Below are positions 18,300 to 28,754 of a stretch of 64,000 nucleotides of DNA, in pieces. The position numbers and the translations under genes were made by a program. Under the pieces are notes generated by a model. It was not told the origin of the DNA, did not search any database, and saw only the letters and a program-made list of their open reading frames with translations. Source of the stretch: Neptunomonas japonica JAMM 1380 (lineage in GTDB: Bacteria; Pseudomonadota; Gammaproteobacteria; Pseudomonadales; Balneatricaceae); contig NZ_AP014546.1 of assembly GCF_016592555.1 (NCBI RefSeq), positions 310,001 through 374,000 of the forward strand, read 5' to 3'. The stretch's first letter is position 1; every line of letters begins with the position of its first letter.

Positions 18300-20294
18300 A
18301 TGTCCTCTCGTAGAGAACTGGCCAATGCTATTCGCGCTTTAAGTATGGATGCTGTTCAAAAAGCAAAATCGGGTCACCCAGGTGCACCAATGGGTATGGC
18401 TGATATTGCCGAAGTGCTTTGGAACGATTTTATGCAGCATAACCCAGCTAACCCGCAATGGTTTGATCGTGATCGTTTCGTTTTGTCCAACGGCCATGGG
18501 TCTATGTTGATCTACTCTTTGTTGCATTTGACCGGTTACGATGTATCAATTGATGACATCAAAAACTTCCGTCAGCTTCATTCTAAGACAGCAGGGCATC
18601 CAGAATATGGTTATTGCCCAGGCGTAGAGACAACCACAGGTCCATTAGGGCAGGGTATTTCTAATGCCGTAGGTTTTGCTACAGCTGAGAAAATCTTAGC
18701 TGCGCAGTTTAACCGTGAAGGGCACGAAATTATTGACCATAACACCTATGCATTTATGGGCGATGGTTGCATGATGGAAGGTATTTCTCATGAAGCGTGT
18801 TCACTCGCTGGCACATTAGGTTTAGGTAAGTTGATCGTCTTTTGGGATGACAACGGTATCTCTATCGACGGGGAAGTCGAAGGTTGGTACACCGACGATA
18901 ACGTTAAGCGTTTTGAAGCATACGGATGGCAGGTTATCCCGGGTGTTGATGGGCATGATGCTGATCAGATCCGCAGTGCTATTACCCGTGCTAAAGAAGC
19001 AACTGATCGTCCAACATTGATCTGCTGTAAAACAACGATTGGTTTTGGTTCTCCCAATAAAGAAGGTAAAGAAGATTGCCACGGCGCACCTTTGGGCGAT
19101 GACGAAATCGCATTAACACGCGAGCGTCTGAACTGGCCTCATGCTGCATTTGAAGTTCCAGAAGATATTTACACCGACTGGAGTGCAAAAGATGCGGGTG
19201 TGCGTGCTGAAAATGACTGGAATACACGTTTTGCTGCTTATAATGCGGCTTTCCCAGAGCTAGCTGCTGACTTGTTACGTCGTATTTCTGGTGACTTGCC
19301 AGCTGATTTCTCTGAAAAAGCTGATGCGTGGATTGCAGAAATCGCTGCTAAAGGTGAAACGATTGCTTCACGTAAAGCGTCACAGAACTCACTGAATGCG
19401 TATGGTCCATTATTACCAGAACTGCTTGGTGGCTCTGCTGATTTAGCGGGTTCAAACCTGACACTATGGTCGGGTGCTAAAGGCATTAGTAAAGATGATG
19501 CTTCTGGTAACTACTTATATTATGGCGTACGTGAATTTGGTATGTCAGCCATGATGAATGGCTTAGCATTGCATGGTGGTTTTATTCCATACGGTGCTAC
19601 TTTCTTAGTATTTATGGAATATGCTCGTAATGCGTTGCGTATGGCTGCATTGATGAAACAGCGTGTCATCCATGTTTACACGCATGACTCAATTGGTTTG
19701 GGTGAAGACGGACCTACTCATCAACCAGTTGAACAGGTTTCTAACCTGCGTCATACACCGAATATGAGCTGCTGGCGCCCTGGTGATGCTGTTGAATCTG
19801 CTGTCGCGTGGAAAGCAGCACTTGAGCGCGCTGATGGCCCTACCGCTATGGTGTTCTCTCGTCAGAATCTGCCTCATCAACAGCGTACTCCTGAGCAGGT
19901 TGCTAACATTGCACGTGGAGGATATATCCTACGTGATACGGATGGTCAACCTGATGCAATCTTGATTGCCACGGGATCTGAATTAGGACTAGCAATGGAT
20001 GCGGCTGAAGCGTTAACTGCTGAAGGCAAGAAAGTTCGCGTAGTCTCTATGCCAGAAACGGGCGTGTTTGACCGTCAGGATGCGGCATACCGTGAATCAG
20101 TTTTGCCTGCTGCAGTGACAGCGCGAGTCGCTGTTGAAGCGTTGCAAGCGGATTTCTGGTACAAGTATGTCGGCTTAAACGGCGGGATTGTTGGTATGAC
20201 TACCTTTGGTGAGTCTGCACCTGCTGGCGATCTGTTTAAGCACTTCGGATTTACTGTGGATAACGTTGTAGCAACAGTAAAATCAGTACTGTAA
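18300..20294 (+). CDS. tktA: Transketolase
   Basis: A 664-residue thiamine-diphosphate enzyme of the pentose phosphate and Calvin-type carbon rearrangements. Seen: [19 protein letters not shown] near residue 25, the thiamine motif [13 protein letters not shown] at about 155, the pyrimidine-domain segment [14 protein letters not shown] near 405, and [18 protein letters not shown] near 460. It heads a plus-strand cluster with epd, pgk and fba. A terminator immediately after the stop suggests tkt can be transcribed alone. Confidence 0.97.
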   Translation: MSSRRELANAIRALSMDAVQKAKSGHPGAPMGMADIAEVLWNDFMQHNPANPQWFDRDRFVLSNGHGSMLIYSLLHLTGYDVSIDDIKNFRQLHSKTAGHPEYGYCPGVETTTGPLGQGISNAVGFATAEKILAAQFNREGHEIIDHNTYAFMGDGCMMEGISHEACSLAGTLGLGKLIVFWDDNGISIDGEVEGWYTDDNVKRFEAYGWQVIPGVDGHDADQIRSAITRAKEATDRPTLICCKTTIGFGSPNKEGKEDCHGAPLGDDEIALTRERLNWPHAAFEVPEDIYTDWSAKDAGVRAENDWNTRFAAYNAAFPELAADLLRRISGDLPADFSEKADAWIAEIAAKGETIASRKASQNSLNAYGPLLPELLGGSADLAGSNLTLWSGAKGISKDDASGNYLYYGVREFGMSAMMNGLALHGGFIPYGATFLVFMEYARNALRMAALMKQRVIHVYTHDSIGLGEDGPTHQPVEQVSNLRHTPNMSCWRPGDAVESAVAWKAALERADGPTAMVFSRQNLPHQQRTPEQVANIARGGYILRDTDGQPDAILIATGSELGLAMDAAEALTAEGKKVRVVSMPETGVFDRQDAAYRESVLPAAVTARVAVEALQADFWYKYVGLNGGIVGMTTFGESAPAGDLFKHFGFTVDNVVATVKSVL

Positions 20295-20302
20295 AAAGCT
20301 AT

Positions 20303-20330
20303 AAGCCGGGCGCTTGTCCGGCTTTTTTTT
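20303..20330 (+). terminator. Rho-independent terminator after tkt
   Basis: Stem AAGCCGG/CCGGCTT with an 8-base loop, followed by a run of T. It lies between the tkt stop and epd, so epd expression needs readthrough or its own promoter. Confidence 0.85.
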
Positions 20331-20353
20331 ATCTAAATATATAAGCGAGTTAG

Positions 20354-21385
20354 ATGAGCTTTCGAATTGCGATTAATGGCTACGGTCGAATCGGACAGTG
20401 TGTCCTGCGGGCAATCTATGAGAATGGATTACAGCAGCAGTTGCAGGTGGTTGCTTTAAATGAACTATCCGATATAGAAACCGTTACATATCTGACGCGC
20501 TACGACACAACACATGGTCGTTTCCCTCTTCCCGTAGAGCACGATGGCGAAAGCCTGATCATCGCTAATGACCGCATTAAAGTCATTAATCAATCAGACC
20601 CGTCGTTGCTTCCCTGGGGTGAAATGGGTATTGATCTTGTGATCGAATGCTCCGGCTCTTTTAGTGATCGAGAAACAGCCGAGCAGCATTTGCAATCGGG
20701 TGCCAAAAGGCTGCTTTTTTCTCAGCCTGCAATGCCTGATGTAGATGCAACCATTGTTTATGGTTTGAATCATCAGCTTCTTATGCCTGACATGACAGTG
20801 GTTTCGGCTGCGTCTTGTACCACCAATTGTGTTATTCCGGTACTGGATCTATTGGATAAGGAGCTGGACATTGTATGTGGAGTTACCACAACGATTCACT
20901 CTGCAATGAATGATCAGCCAGTCATTGATAGCTATCACCAAACGGATCTGCGTTTAACAAGAAGCGCTATGCAATCGATCATTCCTGTTGATACTGGCTT
21001 AGGCAAGGGGATAGATCGTTTACTTCCTCAGTTAGCAGGGCGTTTTGAGTGTTTGCATTTGAGGGTTCCGACTATCAACGTATCTGTTATGGATATGAGT
21101 ATTAATGTATCTAAACCAACCTCTGCTGATGAGGTGAATCAGATATTTAAAAATGCTTCTGCGCAGCATTTAAAAGGCTTGTTGGGCTATACCGAAGAGC
21201 CACACGCTTCAGTTGATTTTAATCGTGACCCTCGTTCCGCCATTGTTGATGGTACGCAAACACGCGTGAGTGGCGAAAAGATGATCAAGTTACTCTGCTG
21301 GTTTGATAACGAGTGGGGGTTTGCGAATCGTATGTTGGATATAGCTCAGGATTGGCTATACCTATCTGGAAAAGATGTGAGTTAA
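20354..21385 (+). CDS. epd: D-erythrose-4-phosphate dehydrogenase Epd (GapB-type)
   Basis: A 343-residue member of the glyceraldehyde-3-phosphate dehydrogenase family. The NAD motif is INGYGRIGQCVLRA (residues 7-20) and the catalytic Cys is in SAASCTTNCV near 155. The segments YLTRYDTTHGRF and TIHSAMNDQPVIDSYHQTD, and the SIIPVDTGLGKGIDR loop, are typical of Epd rather than GapA. Epd feeds erythronate-4-phosphate into pyridoxal phosphate synthesis. GapA activity cannot be fully excluded by sequence alone. The context tkt-epd-pgk-fba supports Epd. Confidence 0.88.
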   Translation: MSFRIAINGYGRIGQCVLRAIYENGLQQQLQVVALNELSDIETVTYLTRYDTTHGRFPLPVEHDGESLIIANDRIKVINQSDPSLLPWGEMGIDLVIECSGSFSDRETAEQHLQSGAKRLLFSQPAMPDVDATIVYGLNHQLLMPDMTVVSAASCTTNCVIPVLDLLDKELDIVCGVTTTIHSAMNDQPVIDSYHQTDLRLTRSAMQSIIPVDTGLGKGIDRLLPQLAGRFECLHLRVPTINVSVMDMSINVSKPTSADEVNQIFKNASAQHLKGLLGYTEEPHASVDFNRDPRSAIVDGTQTRVSGEKMIKLLCWFDNEWGFANRMLDIAQDWLYLSGKDVS

Positions 21386-21478
21386 CGTAAGCAGCGTTTT
21401 CCAAGGCAAAGATTGTAGAGAATATAGAGTAAATTTTTCGAATTAAACCATTAGCTAAATAGTCAGTAGGACACGATC

Positions 21479-22645
21479 ATGAGTGTATTGAAGATGACAG
21501 ACCTGGATTTGAACGGAAAGCGCGTACTTATCCGTGAAGATCTCAATGTTCCTGTTAAGGATGGACAAGTAACCTCAGATGCCCGTATTCGTGCGTCATT
21601 GCCAACGATTGAGTTTGCATTGAAGGCCGGCGCTCAAGTAATGGTGATGTCTCATTTGGGGCGCCCTACTGAAGGTGAATATGAAGAAAAATATTCGCTA
21701 GCACCTGTTGCCGAACATATTAGTAAGCTTTTATCACGCCAAGTACCTTTAGTTAAAAATTGGCTTGAAGGTGGTTTTGAAGTGGCTGCTGGTGAGCTCG
21801 TGTTGCTGGAAAATGTGCGCTTCAATACCGGCGAGAAGAAAGATAATGAAGCACTGTCACAAAAAATGGCAGGATTGTGTGATATCTATGTAATGGATGC
21901 ATTTGGCACCGCACATAGAGCTCAGGCTTCTACTCACGGTGTTGCTCGTTTTGCCCAGGTTGCATGCGCAGGCCCATTGTTAGCCAATGAGTTGGATGCA
22001 TTGGGTAAAGCACTGAAGCAGCCTACGCCTCCATTGGTAGCTATTGTGGGTGGCTCAAAAGTATCCACTAAGTTGGAAGTGCTAAACTCGCTGTCTGATA
22101 AAGTCGATCAGCTCATTGTAGGTGGCGGTATTGCCAATACATTCTTAGCAGCAGCGGGTAAGCCGGTAGGTAAGTCATTGTGCGAACATGACTTAATTCC
22201 AGTCGCTCAAGAGCTAATGAAAAAAGTAAACATTCCGCTACCAGTAGATGTTGTAGTGGCAACGGAGTTTTCAGAAACAGCAACGGCAACGGTGAAGTCT
22301 GTCGATGATGTGGCAGAAGATGACATGATTCTGGATATCGGCCCTGTCTCTGCCCAAGCACTTGCCAGTACGCTTAAAGATGCGGGTACTATTATCTGGA
22401 ATGGACCTGTTGGCGTATTTGAGTTTGATCAGTTTGCTGGTGGTACGAAAACATTATCGTTAGCCATTGCTGAAAGTGCAGGATTCTCTATAGCAGGAGG
22501 GGGCGATACACTCGCTGCTGTAGATAAATATGAGATTGCTGATAAAGTATCCTATATCTCAACGGGTGGTGGCGCTTTCCTTGAGTTTGTTGAAGGAAAA
22601 GTACTACCCGCAGTCGCAATTTTGGAAACACGTGCAGCACAGTAA
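21479..22645 (+). CDS. pgk: Phosphoglycerate kinase
   Basis: A 388-residue two-domain kinase converting 1,3-bisphosphoglycerate and ADP to 3-phosphoglycerate and ATP. Seen: [14 protein letters not shown] near residue 15, [20 protein letters not shown] near 57, [12 protein letters not shown] near 190, and the ATP-side loop [11 protein letters not shown] near 340. Full length. It is 93 bases after epd and 69 bases before fba. Confidence 0.98.
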   Translation: MSVLKMTDLDLNGKRVLIREDLNVPVKDGQVTSDARIRASLPTIEFALKAGAQVMVMSHLGRPTEGEYEEKYSLAPVAEHISKLLSRQVPLVKNWLEGGFEVAAGELVLLENVRFNTGEKKDNEALSQKMAGLCDIYVMDAFGTAHRAQASTHGVARFAQVACAGPLLANELDALGKALKQPTPPLVAIVGGSKVSTKLEVLNSLSDKVDQLIVGGGIANTFLAAAGKPVGKSLCEHDLIPVAQELMKKVNIPLPVDVVVATEFSETATATVKSVDDVAEDDMILDIGPVSAQALASTLKDAGTIIWNGPVGVFEFDQFAGGTKTLSLAIAESAGFSIAGGGDTLAAVDKYEIADKVSYISTGGGAFLEFVEGKVLPAVAILETRAAQ

Positions 22646-22714
22646 AGCGCTTTGCTTATTTTGTATCTTTTATAGCTAAGCTGAAAAATAAATTAAAGAA
22701 ATAGGTGAAACACA

Positions 22715-23779
22715 ATGGCTTTAATATCAATGCGTCAGCTGCTGGATCATGCAGCTGAATATGGTTACGGAATCCCTGCATTCAATGTGAATAACTTGGA
22801 GCAGATGCGTGCCATTATGGAAGCGGCAGATAAAACCAACTCTCCGGTGATTGTGCAGGCTTCTGCTGGCGCCCGCAAATATGCAGGCTCTAACTTCCTG
22901 CGTCATATGATTTTGGCTTCTATCGCTGAGTTTCCACACATTCCTGTTTGTATGCATCAGGATCATGGTACTTCTCCTGATATTTGTCAGCGCTCTATCG
23001 CGATGGGTTTCTCGTCAGTCATGATGGATGGTTCGTTAATGAGTGATGGCAAAACACCATCAAGCTATGAGTACAACGTTGATGTAACACGTCGTACTGT
23101 TGAAATGGCTCACGCCTGTGGCGTTTCAGTTGAAGGTGAGCTGGGCTGCTTGGGATCATTAGAAACGGGGCAAGCCGGTGAAGAAGATGGCGTAGGTGCT
23201 GAAGGTACGCTTTCAATGGATCAGATGTTAACTGATCCTGATGAAGCGGCTGATTTTGTAAGCAAAACAAATGTTGATGCCTTGGCTATTGCGTGTGGTA
23301 CTTCACATGGTGCATATAAATTTACGCGTCCACCAACCGACGATATTCTGGCAATTGATCGTATTAAAGCAATTCATCAGCGCATACCGGGTACGCATTT
23401 GGTTATGCATGGCTCATCTTCTGTCCCACAAGAGTGGTTGGCTGTGATCAATGAGTTCGGTGGTGATATGCCTGAAACTTACGGTGTGCCCGTTGAGCAG
23501 ATCGTTGAAGGTATCAAGTACGGTGTGCGTAAAATCAATATTGATACGGATTTACGTTTGGCTTCTACGGGTGCGATTCGTCGTTTCTTGGCTGAAAACC
23601 CATCTGAATTTGATCCACGTAAATACTTGAAGAAAACTATTGAAGCGATGAGCGATATCTCAGCTGCTAGATACGAAGCTTTTGGTGCTGCAGGTCAAGC
23701 ATCAAAAATCAATGCAATATCGTTGGAAAATATGGCGGATGCATATGAGGCTGGCAAGCTGGATGCGAAAATAGCCTAA
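22715..23779 (+). CDS. fba: Class II fructose-1,6-bisphosphate aldolase
   Basis: A 354-residue zinc aldolase of the Cbb type. Metal and phosphate residues are in [18 protein letters not shown] (near residue 80), [19 protein letters not shown] and [12 protein letters not shown]. It cleaves fructose-1,6-bisphosphate in glycolysis and works in reverse in gluconeogenesis. Last gene of the tkt-epd-pgk-fba cluster; a terminator follows. Confidence 0.97.
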   Translation: MALISMRQLLDHAAEYGYGIPAFNVNNLEQMRAIMEAADKTNSPVIVQASAGARKYAGSNFLRHMILASIAEFPHIPVCMHQDHGTSPDICQRSIAMGFSSVMMDGSLMSDGKTPSSYEYNVDVTRRTVEMAHACGVSVEGELGCLGSLETGQAGEEDGVGAEGTLSMDQMLTDPDEAADFVSKTNVDALAIACGTSHGAYKFTRPPTDDILAIDRIKAIHQRIPGTHLVMHGSSSVPQEWLAVINEFGGDMPETYGVPVEQIVEGIKYGVRKINIDTDLRLASTGAIRRFLAENPSEFDPRKYLKKTIEAMSDISAARYEAFGAAGQASKINAISLENMADAYEAGKLDAKIA

Positions 23780-23795
23780 AGTGATGTGTCTGTGA

Positions 23796-23824
23796 AAAAG
23801 CCGCCTTCATAGGCGGCTTTTTTG
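23796..23824 (+). terminator. Rho-independent terminator after fba
   Basis: Perfect stem AAGCCGCC/GGCGGCTT with a 6-base loop, followed by T5. It closes the carbon-metabolism cluster. Confidence 0.92.
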
Positions 23825-23864
23825 TATATATCGAATGCAATTAATGTATTGAGAATGCTTTGTT

Positions 23865-24473
23865 ATGGCTTTAATTCTGTCTACCTGGGTTAAGTTTGCT
23901 TTCCTGTTTGCGCCTTTCTTTGTTGTCTCGATGTTTTTGGCATTGACACGTACAGATTCGGTAGCAGATAGGCGTTCTATTGCTAACCGTGCAGTCTTTG
24001 CTGCTTTGTGCATTAGTCTTGTGCTGTTTTTCTTTGGTTCTGCCTTGTTTGCATTACTGGGAATAACATTGGATTCATTTCGTATTGGTGCAGGGATCCT
24101 GCTGTTTCTTTCTGCTATTAGTTTGGTAAGAGATGGTGTTAGAGCAAACGCTGAGGTGCCTTCTGAGCAGCGTGATGATGTATCTGTTGTTCCCTTAGCT
24201 ATTCCCACAATTATAGGCCCTGCGACTATCGGTACAATTTTGGTGTATGGCGCTGAGCTGCATGGCCTTGATATCGCTTATGGCTTGATTGGTTTGGTAT
24301 TAGCGTTAGTGAGTCTATTGGTTTGTCTTCATCTTTCTACTTGGATGGAGAGAATATTAGGCAAAACAGGGCTCAATGTATTAAGTAAGGTGACTGGGCT
24401 CATTCTTGCTGCAATGGCATCTCAAATTGTGCTGACAGGCATACATGGGTTTCTTCAGTCTGTGGGGGTGTAA
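23865..24473 (+). CDS. MarC family integral membrane protein (UPF0056)
   Basis: A 202-residue protein with six predicted membrane segments. The central motif VPLAIPTIIGPATIGTIL near residue 110 is the MarC signature. MarC was once linked to multiple antibiotic resistance, but that link was withdrawn for E. coli; the substrate, if any, is unknown. The motif is complete and the length typical. Confidence 0.88.
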   Translation: MALILSTWVKFAFLFAPFFVVSMFLALTRTDSVADRRSIANRAVFAALCISLVLFFFGSALFALLGITLDSFRIGAGILLFLSAISLVRDGVRANAEVPSEQRDDVSVVPLAIPTIIGPATIGTILVYGAELHGLDIAYGLIGLVLALVSLLVCLHLSTWMERILGKTGLNVLSKVTGLILAAMASQIVLTGIHGFLQSVGV

Positions 24474-24574
24474 TAAGATTAACATGCGATTCATGTTGGT
24501 AAGCGTAGCTTATCAATCATTAATCAGGCACCTAATTAGGCACCTGCAATCACCCATAAAGAGGAGATACACCG

Positions 24575-24997
24575 ATGGACTTATTAAAAATTGCAGCTGA
24601 TTTGTTTCTGAATAAATTAGGTACTTCTGCTGATGGCGTTGATTCTAATCAACTAACTAGCGCTCTAGGCTCATTACTAGGTGGTGCAGACGGTCAGATT
24701 GATCTGAGTGATCTTATTTCAAAAGTGAGCAATGGTGGTTTAGCTTCGTTGGCGCAATCATGGTTGGGCGATGGCGCAAATGATGGCTTTTCTGTAGAGC
24801 AGGTGATGTCAGTGTTAGGGCAATCGCAGGTTAGTGAATTTTCATCTTCATTGGGTTTAGATGAAGGTGCTGCTTCGAATGCGTTATCAGACATGATTCC
24901 TGAGCTTATCGATCAAAATAGCTCAGCGGGTGGTTTATTAGAGGCTGTAGGCGGTGTTAGCGGTTTGGCTGGAATGGCATCAAAGTTTTTTAAATAA
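24575..24997 (+). CDS. DUF937 / YidB-like protein
   Basis: A 140-residue acidic, glycine/serine/leucine-rich protein without a signal peptide. It contains VEQVMSVLGQSQVSEFSSSLGL and LSDMIPELIDQNSSAGGLLEAVGGVSGL, the pattern of DUF937 (YidB-like) proteins. An AAGAGGAG site lies upstream of the ATG. Function is unknown. It stands alone with a terminator behind it. The 101-base region in front contains a direct repeat AGGCACCT around 24524-24543. Confidence 0.85.
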   Translation: MDLLKIAADLFLNKLGTSADGVDSNQLTSALGSLLGGADGQIDLSDLISKVSNGGLASLAQSWLGDGANDGFSVEQVMSVLGQSQVSEFSSSLGLDEGAASNALSDMIPELIDQNSSAGGLLEAVGGVSGLAGMASKFFK

Positions 24998-25047
24998 GTA
25001 CGATTAAGCGCTGTTGTGATTGTTCATGACAATGCTTACCTGTGACT

Positions 25048-25079
25048 AAAAGCGGGCCCTTATACGGGCCTGCTTTTTT
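25048..25079. terminator. Terminator between the DUF937 gene and ridA
   Basis: Hairpin with arms AAAGCGGGCCC and GGGCCTGCTTT (one mismatch) around TTATAC, then a T-run. The two neighbouring genes converge on it; the short A-run on the left may also serve ridA. Confidence 0.85.
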
Positions 25080-25098
25080 GCAGAAGTCGTAGATTTTT

Positions 25099-25455
25099 TT
25101 AGCGTTGTGGAACCGCCGCAACAACAGAAACTTCTACTAATAATTCAGCTCTAGCCATACGTGCTTCAACGCATGCTCTTGCTGGAGCATAACCTTCAGG
25201 AACCCAGGCATCCCACACTGCATTCATGGCAGCGAAATCTTTCATGTCGCGAATATAAAGTGTCGCAGACAGAATGTTTTTATTATCAGTTCCCGCTTGT
25301 TCTAGTAAAGCGTCAACCTTGGCAAGCATGGTGCGAGTCTGCTCTTGGATATCGGTATTAGCATCTGCAGCAACCTGACCACATAGGTAAACGGTATCGT
25401 TATGGATGACAATACGGCTCATGCGCTGCTGAGTTTCAAGGCGAGTAATGCTCAT
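25099..25455 (-). CDS. RidA family protein (enamine/imine deaminase)
   Basis: A 118-residue YjgF/YER057c/UK114-fold protein. Seen: [34 protein letters not shown] and the C-terminal [22 protein letters not shown] with the conserved Arg and Glu. Such proteins hydrolyse reactive 2-aminoacrylate and other enamines made by PLP enzymes. The ATG at 25455 is chosen because CAGGAA sits about 8 bases upstream; an in-frame start 30 bases earlier lacks a clear site. It follows the sirtuin gene by 32 bases. Confidence 0.9.
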   Translation of the reverse strand: MSITRLETQQRMSRIVIHNDTVYLCGQVAADANTDIQEQTRTMLAKVDALLEQAGTDNKNILSATLYIRDMKDFAAMNAVWDAWVPEGYAPARACVEARMARAELLVEVSVVAAVPQR

Positions 25456-25487
25456 GTTTTTTCCTGTCTTTGTAATTGCTGGCAACT

Positions 25488-26318
25488 TTAACTGAGTTGT
25501 TCCAACGTCTCTTTAATGGGTGAGTTAAGCTTCAATGTCAGTAGTTCGTCTGCACGTGTTTTTCCAAGCGTTAGTGCCGCTATTGGGATGCCCCACTCGT
25601 GCGCCCTTTTGCAAAAACGAAAACCTGAGTAGACCATCAGAGATGATCCGATTACGAGCAAACCATCTGCTTTTTTTAGTTGTTTGAGTGATCGTTCAAC
25701 GTGTTGTCGCGGAACATTATCACCAAAAAACACGACATCGGGTTTTAATATGCCTTCACAAACAGGGCAGTCACTGACTTTGAATAGACCAAAGTCTACA
25801 CGCTCAAGATCCGCATCGCCATCGGGAGCGGCAACCGCCTGCAAATTTTTGAAACTAGGATTTAATTCAAGCATCCAATCATGAACTTGGTTGCGAGTGT
25901 AATTAGCTGCACACGCCATACATAGTACGTTATCAGAGCGACCATGAAGGTCGATAATATTCTTCTGCCCTGCCTCTTGGTGTAAACCATCAACGTTTTG
26001 TGTGATAAGAAGAGATATGTGCCCAGCTTTTTCGAGTTCAGTTAGCTTGTTGTGCGAGGCATTAGGTTGGGCATCTCGCATCATTGGCCATCCTGCTAAG
26101 CTGCGCGCCCAGAAGCGCTGCCGTGTTGCAAGGCTGCTCATGAAATCATTGTGTTGGACCGGCTGCTTGCGTTTCCACTGAGCGTTGTGGTCCCGGTAAT
26201 CAGGAATCCCCGAGTCAGTACTGATGCCGGCACCCGTTAAAATAACTAAGCGGGGATGCTTTTCTATAAAGGTCTGTAGCTTAGCGGCTGCAAGCTGTGC
26301 GATTAATATTTCACTCAT
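25488..26318 (-). CDS. SIR2 family NAD-dependent protein deacylase
   Basis: A 276-residue sirtuin. The NAD motif [17 protein letters not shown] lies near residues 28-44, followed by [12 protein letters not shown] and the catalytic His in DLHGR. Two zinc Cys pairs (CMAC and CPVC) and [11 protein letters not shown] and [14 protein letters not shown] are present. ATG at 26318 is preferred because it overlaps the antiporter stop by 8 bases, a coupled arrangement; upstream in-frame starts would lie deep in the antiporter gene. Targets are unknown. Probable operon antiporter-sir2-ridA. Confidence 0.92.
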   Translation of the reverse strand: MSEILIAQLAAAKLQTFIEKHPRLVILTGAGISTDSGIPDYRDHNAQWKRKQPVQHNDFMSSLATRQRFWARSLAGWPMMRDAQPNASHNKLTELEKAGHISLLITQNVDGLHQEAGQKNIIDLHGRSDNVLCMACAANYTRNQVHDWMLELNPSFKNLQAVAAPDGDADLERVDFGLFKVSDCPVCEGILKPDVVFFGDNVPRQHVERSLKQLKKADGLLVIGSSLMVYSGFRFCKRAHEWGIPIAALTLGKTRADELLTLKLNSPIKETLEQLS

Positions 26319-28167
26319 ACTGGGGTTTGGCACTATCAGTTTCATGATTGGTGTTGGTGGTTTTTTCATCAGGAGGTGACGTTTCAATCGACAGGATCGT
26401 CCAACCCTCTTTAACCGCTAGTTTTTCTTCTGGTGAAAAAAATCTGAGTCGTCCCTCAGGAGTGACAGCCATCAGAAGTGAGCGTTTATTACTGTGTTCC
26501 TCTTCCCAATGTGACAAGCTGTAATCTTTTGATAGTGCTGTGGCTTTGAGGCGAGCTTCTTGGCTCATTAAGCTTGACAGTTTCTTGAATGAGAAGCTGT
26601 CTTTGCCCATTGTTTTACCTTGATGCTCTGAAGCGACAGCGTGGCGTGATGATGACGTGCTGTTTTTTTCAGCCTTGATAGCATAAATAAAACGGGTTTC
26701 AAATTCGCTGCGAAAATGCAGGCAAGCCAGTGCGTTTATCTCATGCTGTGGTGTGGCGGCTAGTAGTTGTCCATACCCTCCTAATTCGAGCTTCTCTGAG
26801 ACCCGCGTTGAAAGTGGATTGCCATGTAAGGTTTGTAGTCCAGACATACGAGCTTCACTAATGTTTTCCCAACTTGGGTCTATTAACAGTGTCGGTATGT
26901 CTTGTTTAGCTAGTGCTGTAGCAATCGCACGAGCTACTTTATTAGCACCAATAATGACGAGTCCTTTTGACTCTGGTTCAGTTACGCCTAGTTTTTGTGC
27001 AACAAAACGTGCCGTCGCACTTTGAAATACCACTGTTCCAATAATCACGGAGAAGGTAAGTGCGGTCAGCAGCTCGGCGTTAGCATAGCCATTTTCTTCT
27101 AGGCGTAGAGCAAAAAAAGCAGAAACTGCCGCAGCAACAATACCACGAGGTCCAACCCAAGCAATGAGGCTTTTCTCTTGCCAGCTAAGATCGCTGCCAA
27201 TGCTGCAAAGCCCTACAGAGATGGGGCGAATAATAAATTGAATCACGGCGAGCAGTGCCAGTGCAGGCAAGCCGAGAGCGATGAGGTGATCTAAGTTTAA
27301 ACGGGCTGCTAATAAGATGAATAAACCAGAGATGAGAAGAAGAGTGAGGTTTTCTTTAAAGGATAAAATCTCCTCAATATGAATGCCTTTGGCGTTGGCC
27401 AGCCAAATTCCCATTACAGTGACGGCTAATAACCCTGATTCATGTGCTAGGTAGTTAGAGAGGGTGAATGTGGTAAGGACTAAGGCGAGTGTGCCAAAGG
27501 CGTGTAGGTATTCGGGGAGCCAATGGCGACGGATCACAAAAGTCAGCAAAAAGGCTGCAAATGCTCCAAGTGCAGAGCCTACTAGAATAATTTCGCCAAA
27601 AAGTAGAGCGGTATGGGATATTAGCCCGCTGGCTTGCTGGCTTGATATTATCCACTCGAATACAAGTACAGCCATGAGGGCGCCAATTGGGTCAATAATG
27701 ATCCCTTCCCAGCGTAAAACGTTAGCGATACGACTGGTGGCGCGCAACGTTCGTAGCATCGGAATGATAACAGTGGGGCCTGTAACGACCACAAGCGCAC
27801 CAAATAATGCGGCTAGCTCGACAGGTAATTTAATAATCAAATGAGAAGCGATAGCTATCAGTGCCCAAGTGATTAGTGCTCCCCAGGTCACTAATCGCCG
27901 GACAACACTACTGACATCGCGTACCTGATTAAAGTGAAGCGTTAAGCTGCCTTCAAACAAAATGATGGCAATGGAAAGTGACACAACAGGAAAGAGTAGA
28001 TCACCAAACAAGGCGTCTGGGTCGAGTGTTTGGCTGACCGGACCCAGCAAAATACCGGTAACGAGTAAAAACAAAATAGCAGGAAGTTTTAAACGCCATG
28101 CTAACCATTGGCAAGCGATGCTACACAGGGCGATAACTGCCAGCAATGAGGTATCAGAGAGTTGCAT
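26311..28167 (-). CDS. Cation/proton antiporter (CPA family) with C-terminal TrkA-N domain
   Basis: A 618-residue membrane protein. Residues 1-400 carry about 12 hydrophobic segments of the sodium/hydrogen exchanger fold, including LFGALVVVTGPTVIIPMLR and IAWVGPRGIVAAAVSAFFA. A Rossmann nucleotide-binding domain (GLVIIGANKVARAIATALA, about 405-520) and a hydrophilic tail of about 100 residues follow. It resembles NhaP/KefC-like antiporters, and ion specificity cannot be read from sequence. It is first in a run with sir2 and ridA. Confidence 0.88.
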   Translation of the reverse strand: MQLSDTSLLAVIALCSIACQWLAWRLKLPAILFLLVTGILLGPVSQTLDPDALFGDLLFPVVSLSIAIILFEGSLTLHFNQVRDVSSVVRRLVTWGALITWALIAIASHLIIKLPVELAALFGALVVVTGPTVIIPMLRTLRATSRIANVLRWEGIIIDPIGALMAVLVFEWIISSQQASGLISHTALLFGEIILVGSALGAFAAFLLTFVIRRHWLPEYLHAFGTLALVLTTFTLSNYLAHESGLLAVTVMGIWLANAKGIHIEEILSFKENLTLLLISGLFILLAARLNLDHLIALGLPALALLAVIQFIIRPISVGLCSIGSDLSWQEKSLIAWVGPRGIVAAAVSAFFALRLEENGYANAELLTALTFSVIIGTVVFQSATARFVAQKLGVTEPESKGLVIIGANKVARAIATALAKQDIPTLLIDPSWENISEARMSGLQTLHGNPLSTRVSEKLELGGYGQLLAATPQHEINALACLHFRSEFETRFIYAIKAEKNSTSSSRHAVASEHQGKTMGKDSFSFKKLSSLMSQEARLKATALSKDYSLSHWEEEHSNKRSLLMAVTPEGRLRFFSPEEKLAVKEGWTILSIETSPPDEKTTNTNHETDSAKPQYE

Positions 28168-28327
28168 TGACCATCCTGTATATTTTCTAATTGTCCGAGT
28201 ATTACCCGTTATATGTATTCACTTTACTGGCTTCTCACTGAAAATCCAGTGTTGCCAATCGAGGGCTAAATATAGCAGTGTATTGTTTTTCTTAGTAAAA
28301 CAGCGCATTTCACTAATGGTGCGTTAG

Positions 28328-28723
28328 TTATACCGCGCCTGTGCCGAGAAGCCCTAATACCCCAATTGGCAATAACAACACCCACTGCGGCAGTTTGTAA
28401 AACACTTGTGCATTGAAGAAGATCCAGCCAATCACGATAAATAACACAGCGAACAAGATGTAAAAGCTGGATAGTGCGTTTAGTAACAGCTCAAGTCCTA
28501 GTAGTTGGTCTGGCTGAGGATTGAAACCAGCGTAAACGTATAGGCAGGATGTCAACAACAGATACGCAGAAATCACGTGCCAGCAGACCAGCAAACAACC
28601 TTTGATGTCGTGTGCTAAATCTGTTTGTAGGAAAGGGCGTATGAGGGTTATTTGACCACCAAATATGTGTATAGCGGTGGTAAGTAAGCCAATAGCCCCG
28701 GCGCTGAGTAGAAAGTTATTCAT
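28328..28723 (-). CDS. Small integral membrane protein, unrecognised
   Basis: A 131-residue protein with four predicted membrane helices (about residues 5-22, 38-60, 75-98 and 104-128) and the motif AIHIFGGQ near residue 13. I do not recognise the family. The ATG at 28723 is preferred over an upstream TTG at 28771, which would overlap the preceding gene. It lies 31 bases after a DUF3995 protein and is probably in the same TetR-controlled transcript. Its role is unknown. Confidence 0.75.
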   Translation of the reverse strand: MNNFLLSAGAIGLLTTAIHIFGGQITLIRPFLQTDLAHDIKGCLLVCWHVISAYLLLTSCLYVYAGFNPQPDQLLGLELLLNALSSFYILFAVLFIVIGWIFFNAQVFYKLPQWVLLLPIGVLGLLGTGAV

Positions 28724-28754
28724 GCTTTGTGTCCCGTTGTGGGTGAGTGACGTT

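Noticed and set aside
20354..21385. Calling this gene gapA
   Set aside because: The NDQPVIDSYHQTD and SIIPVDTGLGKGID segments and tkt-pgk-fba context fit erythrose-4-phosphate dehydrogenase better.
23807..24208. Minus-strand open frame of 133 codons
   Set aside because: It is antisense to the MarC gene and starts within its coding sequence without a ribosome binding site.
27464..27844. Plus-strand open frame of 126 codons
   Set aside because: It is antisense to the antiporter membrane domain, and its composition is that expected of reverse-read hydrophobic codons.
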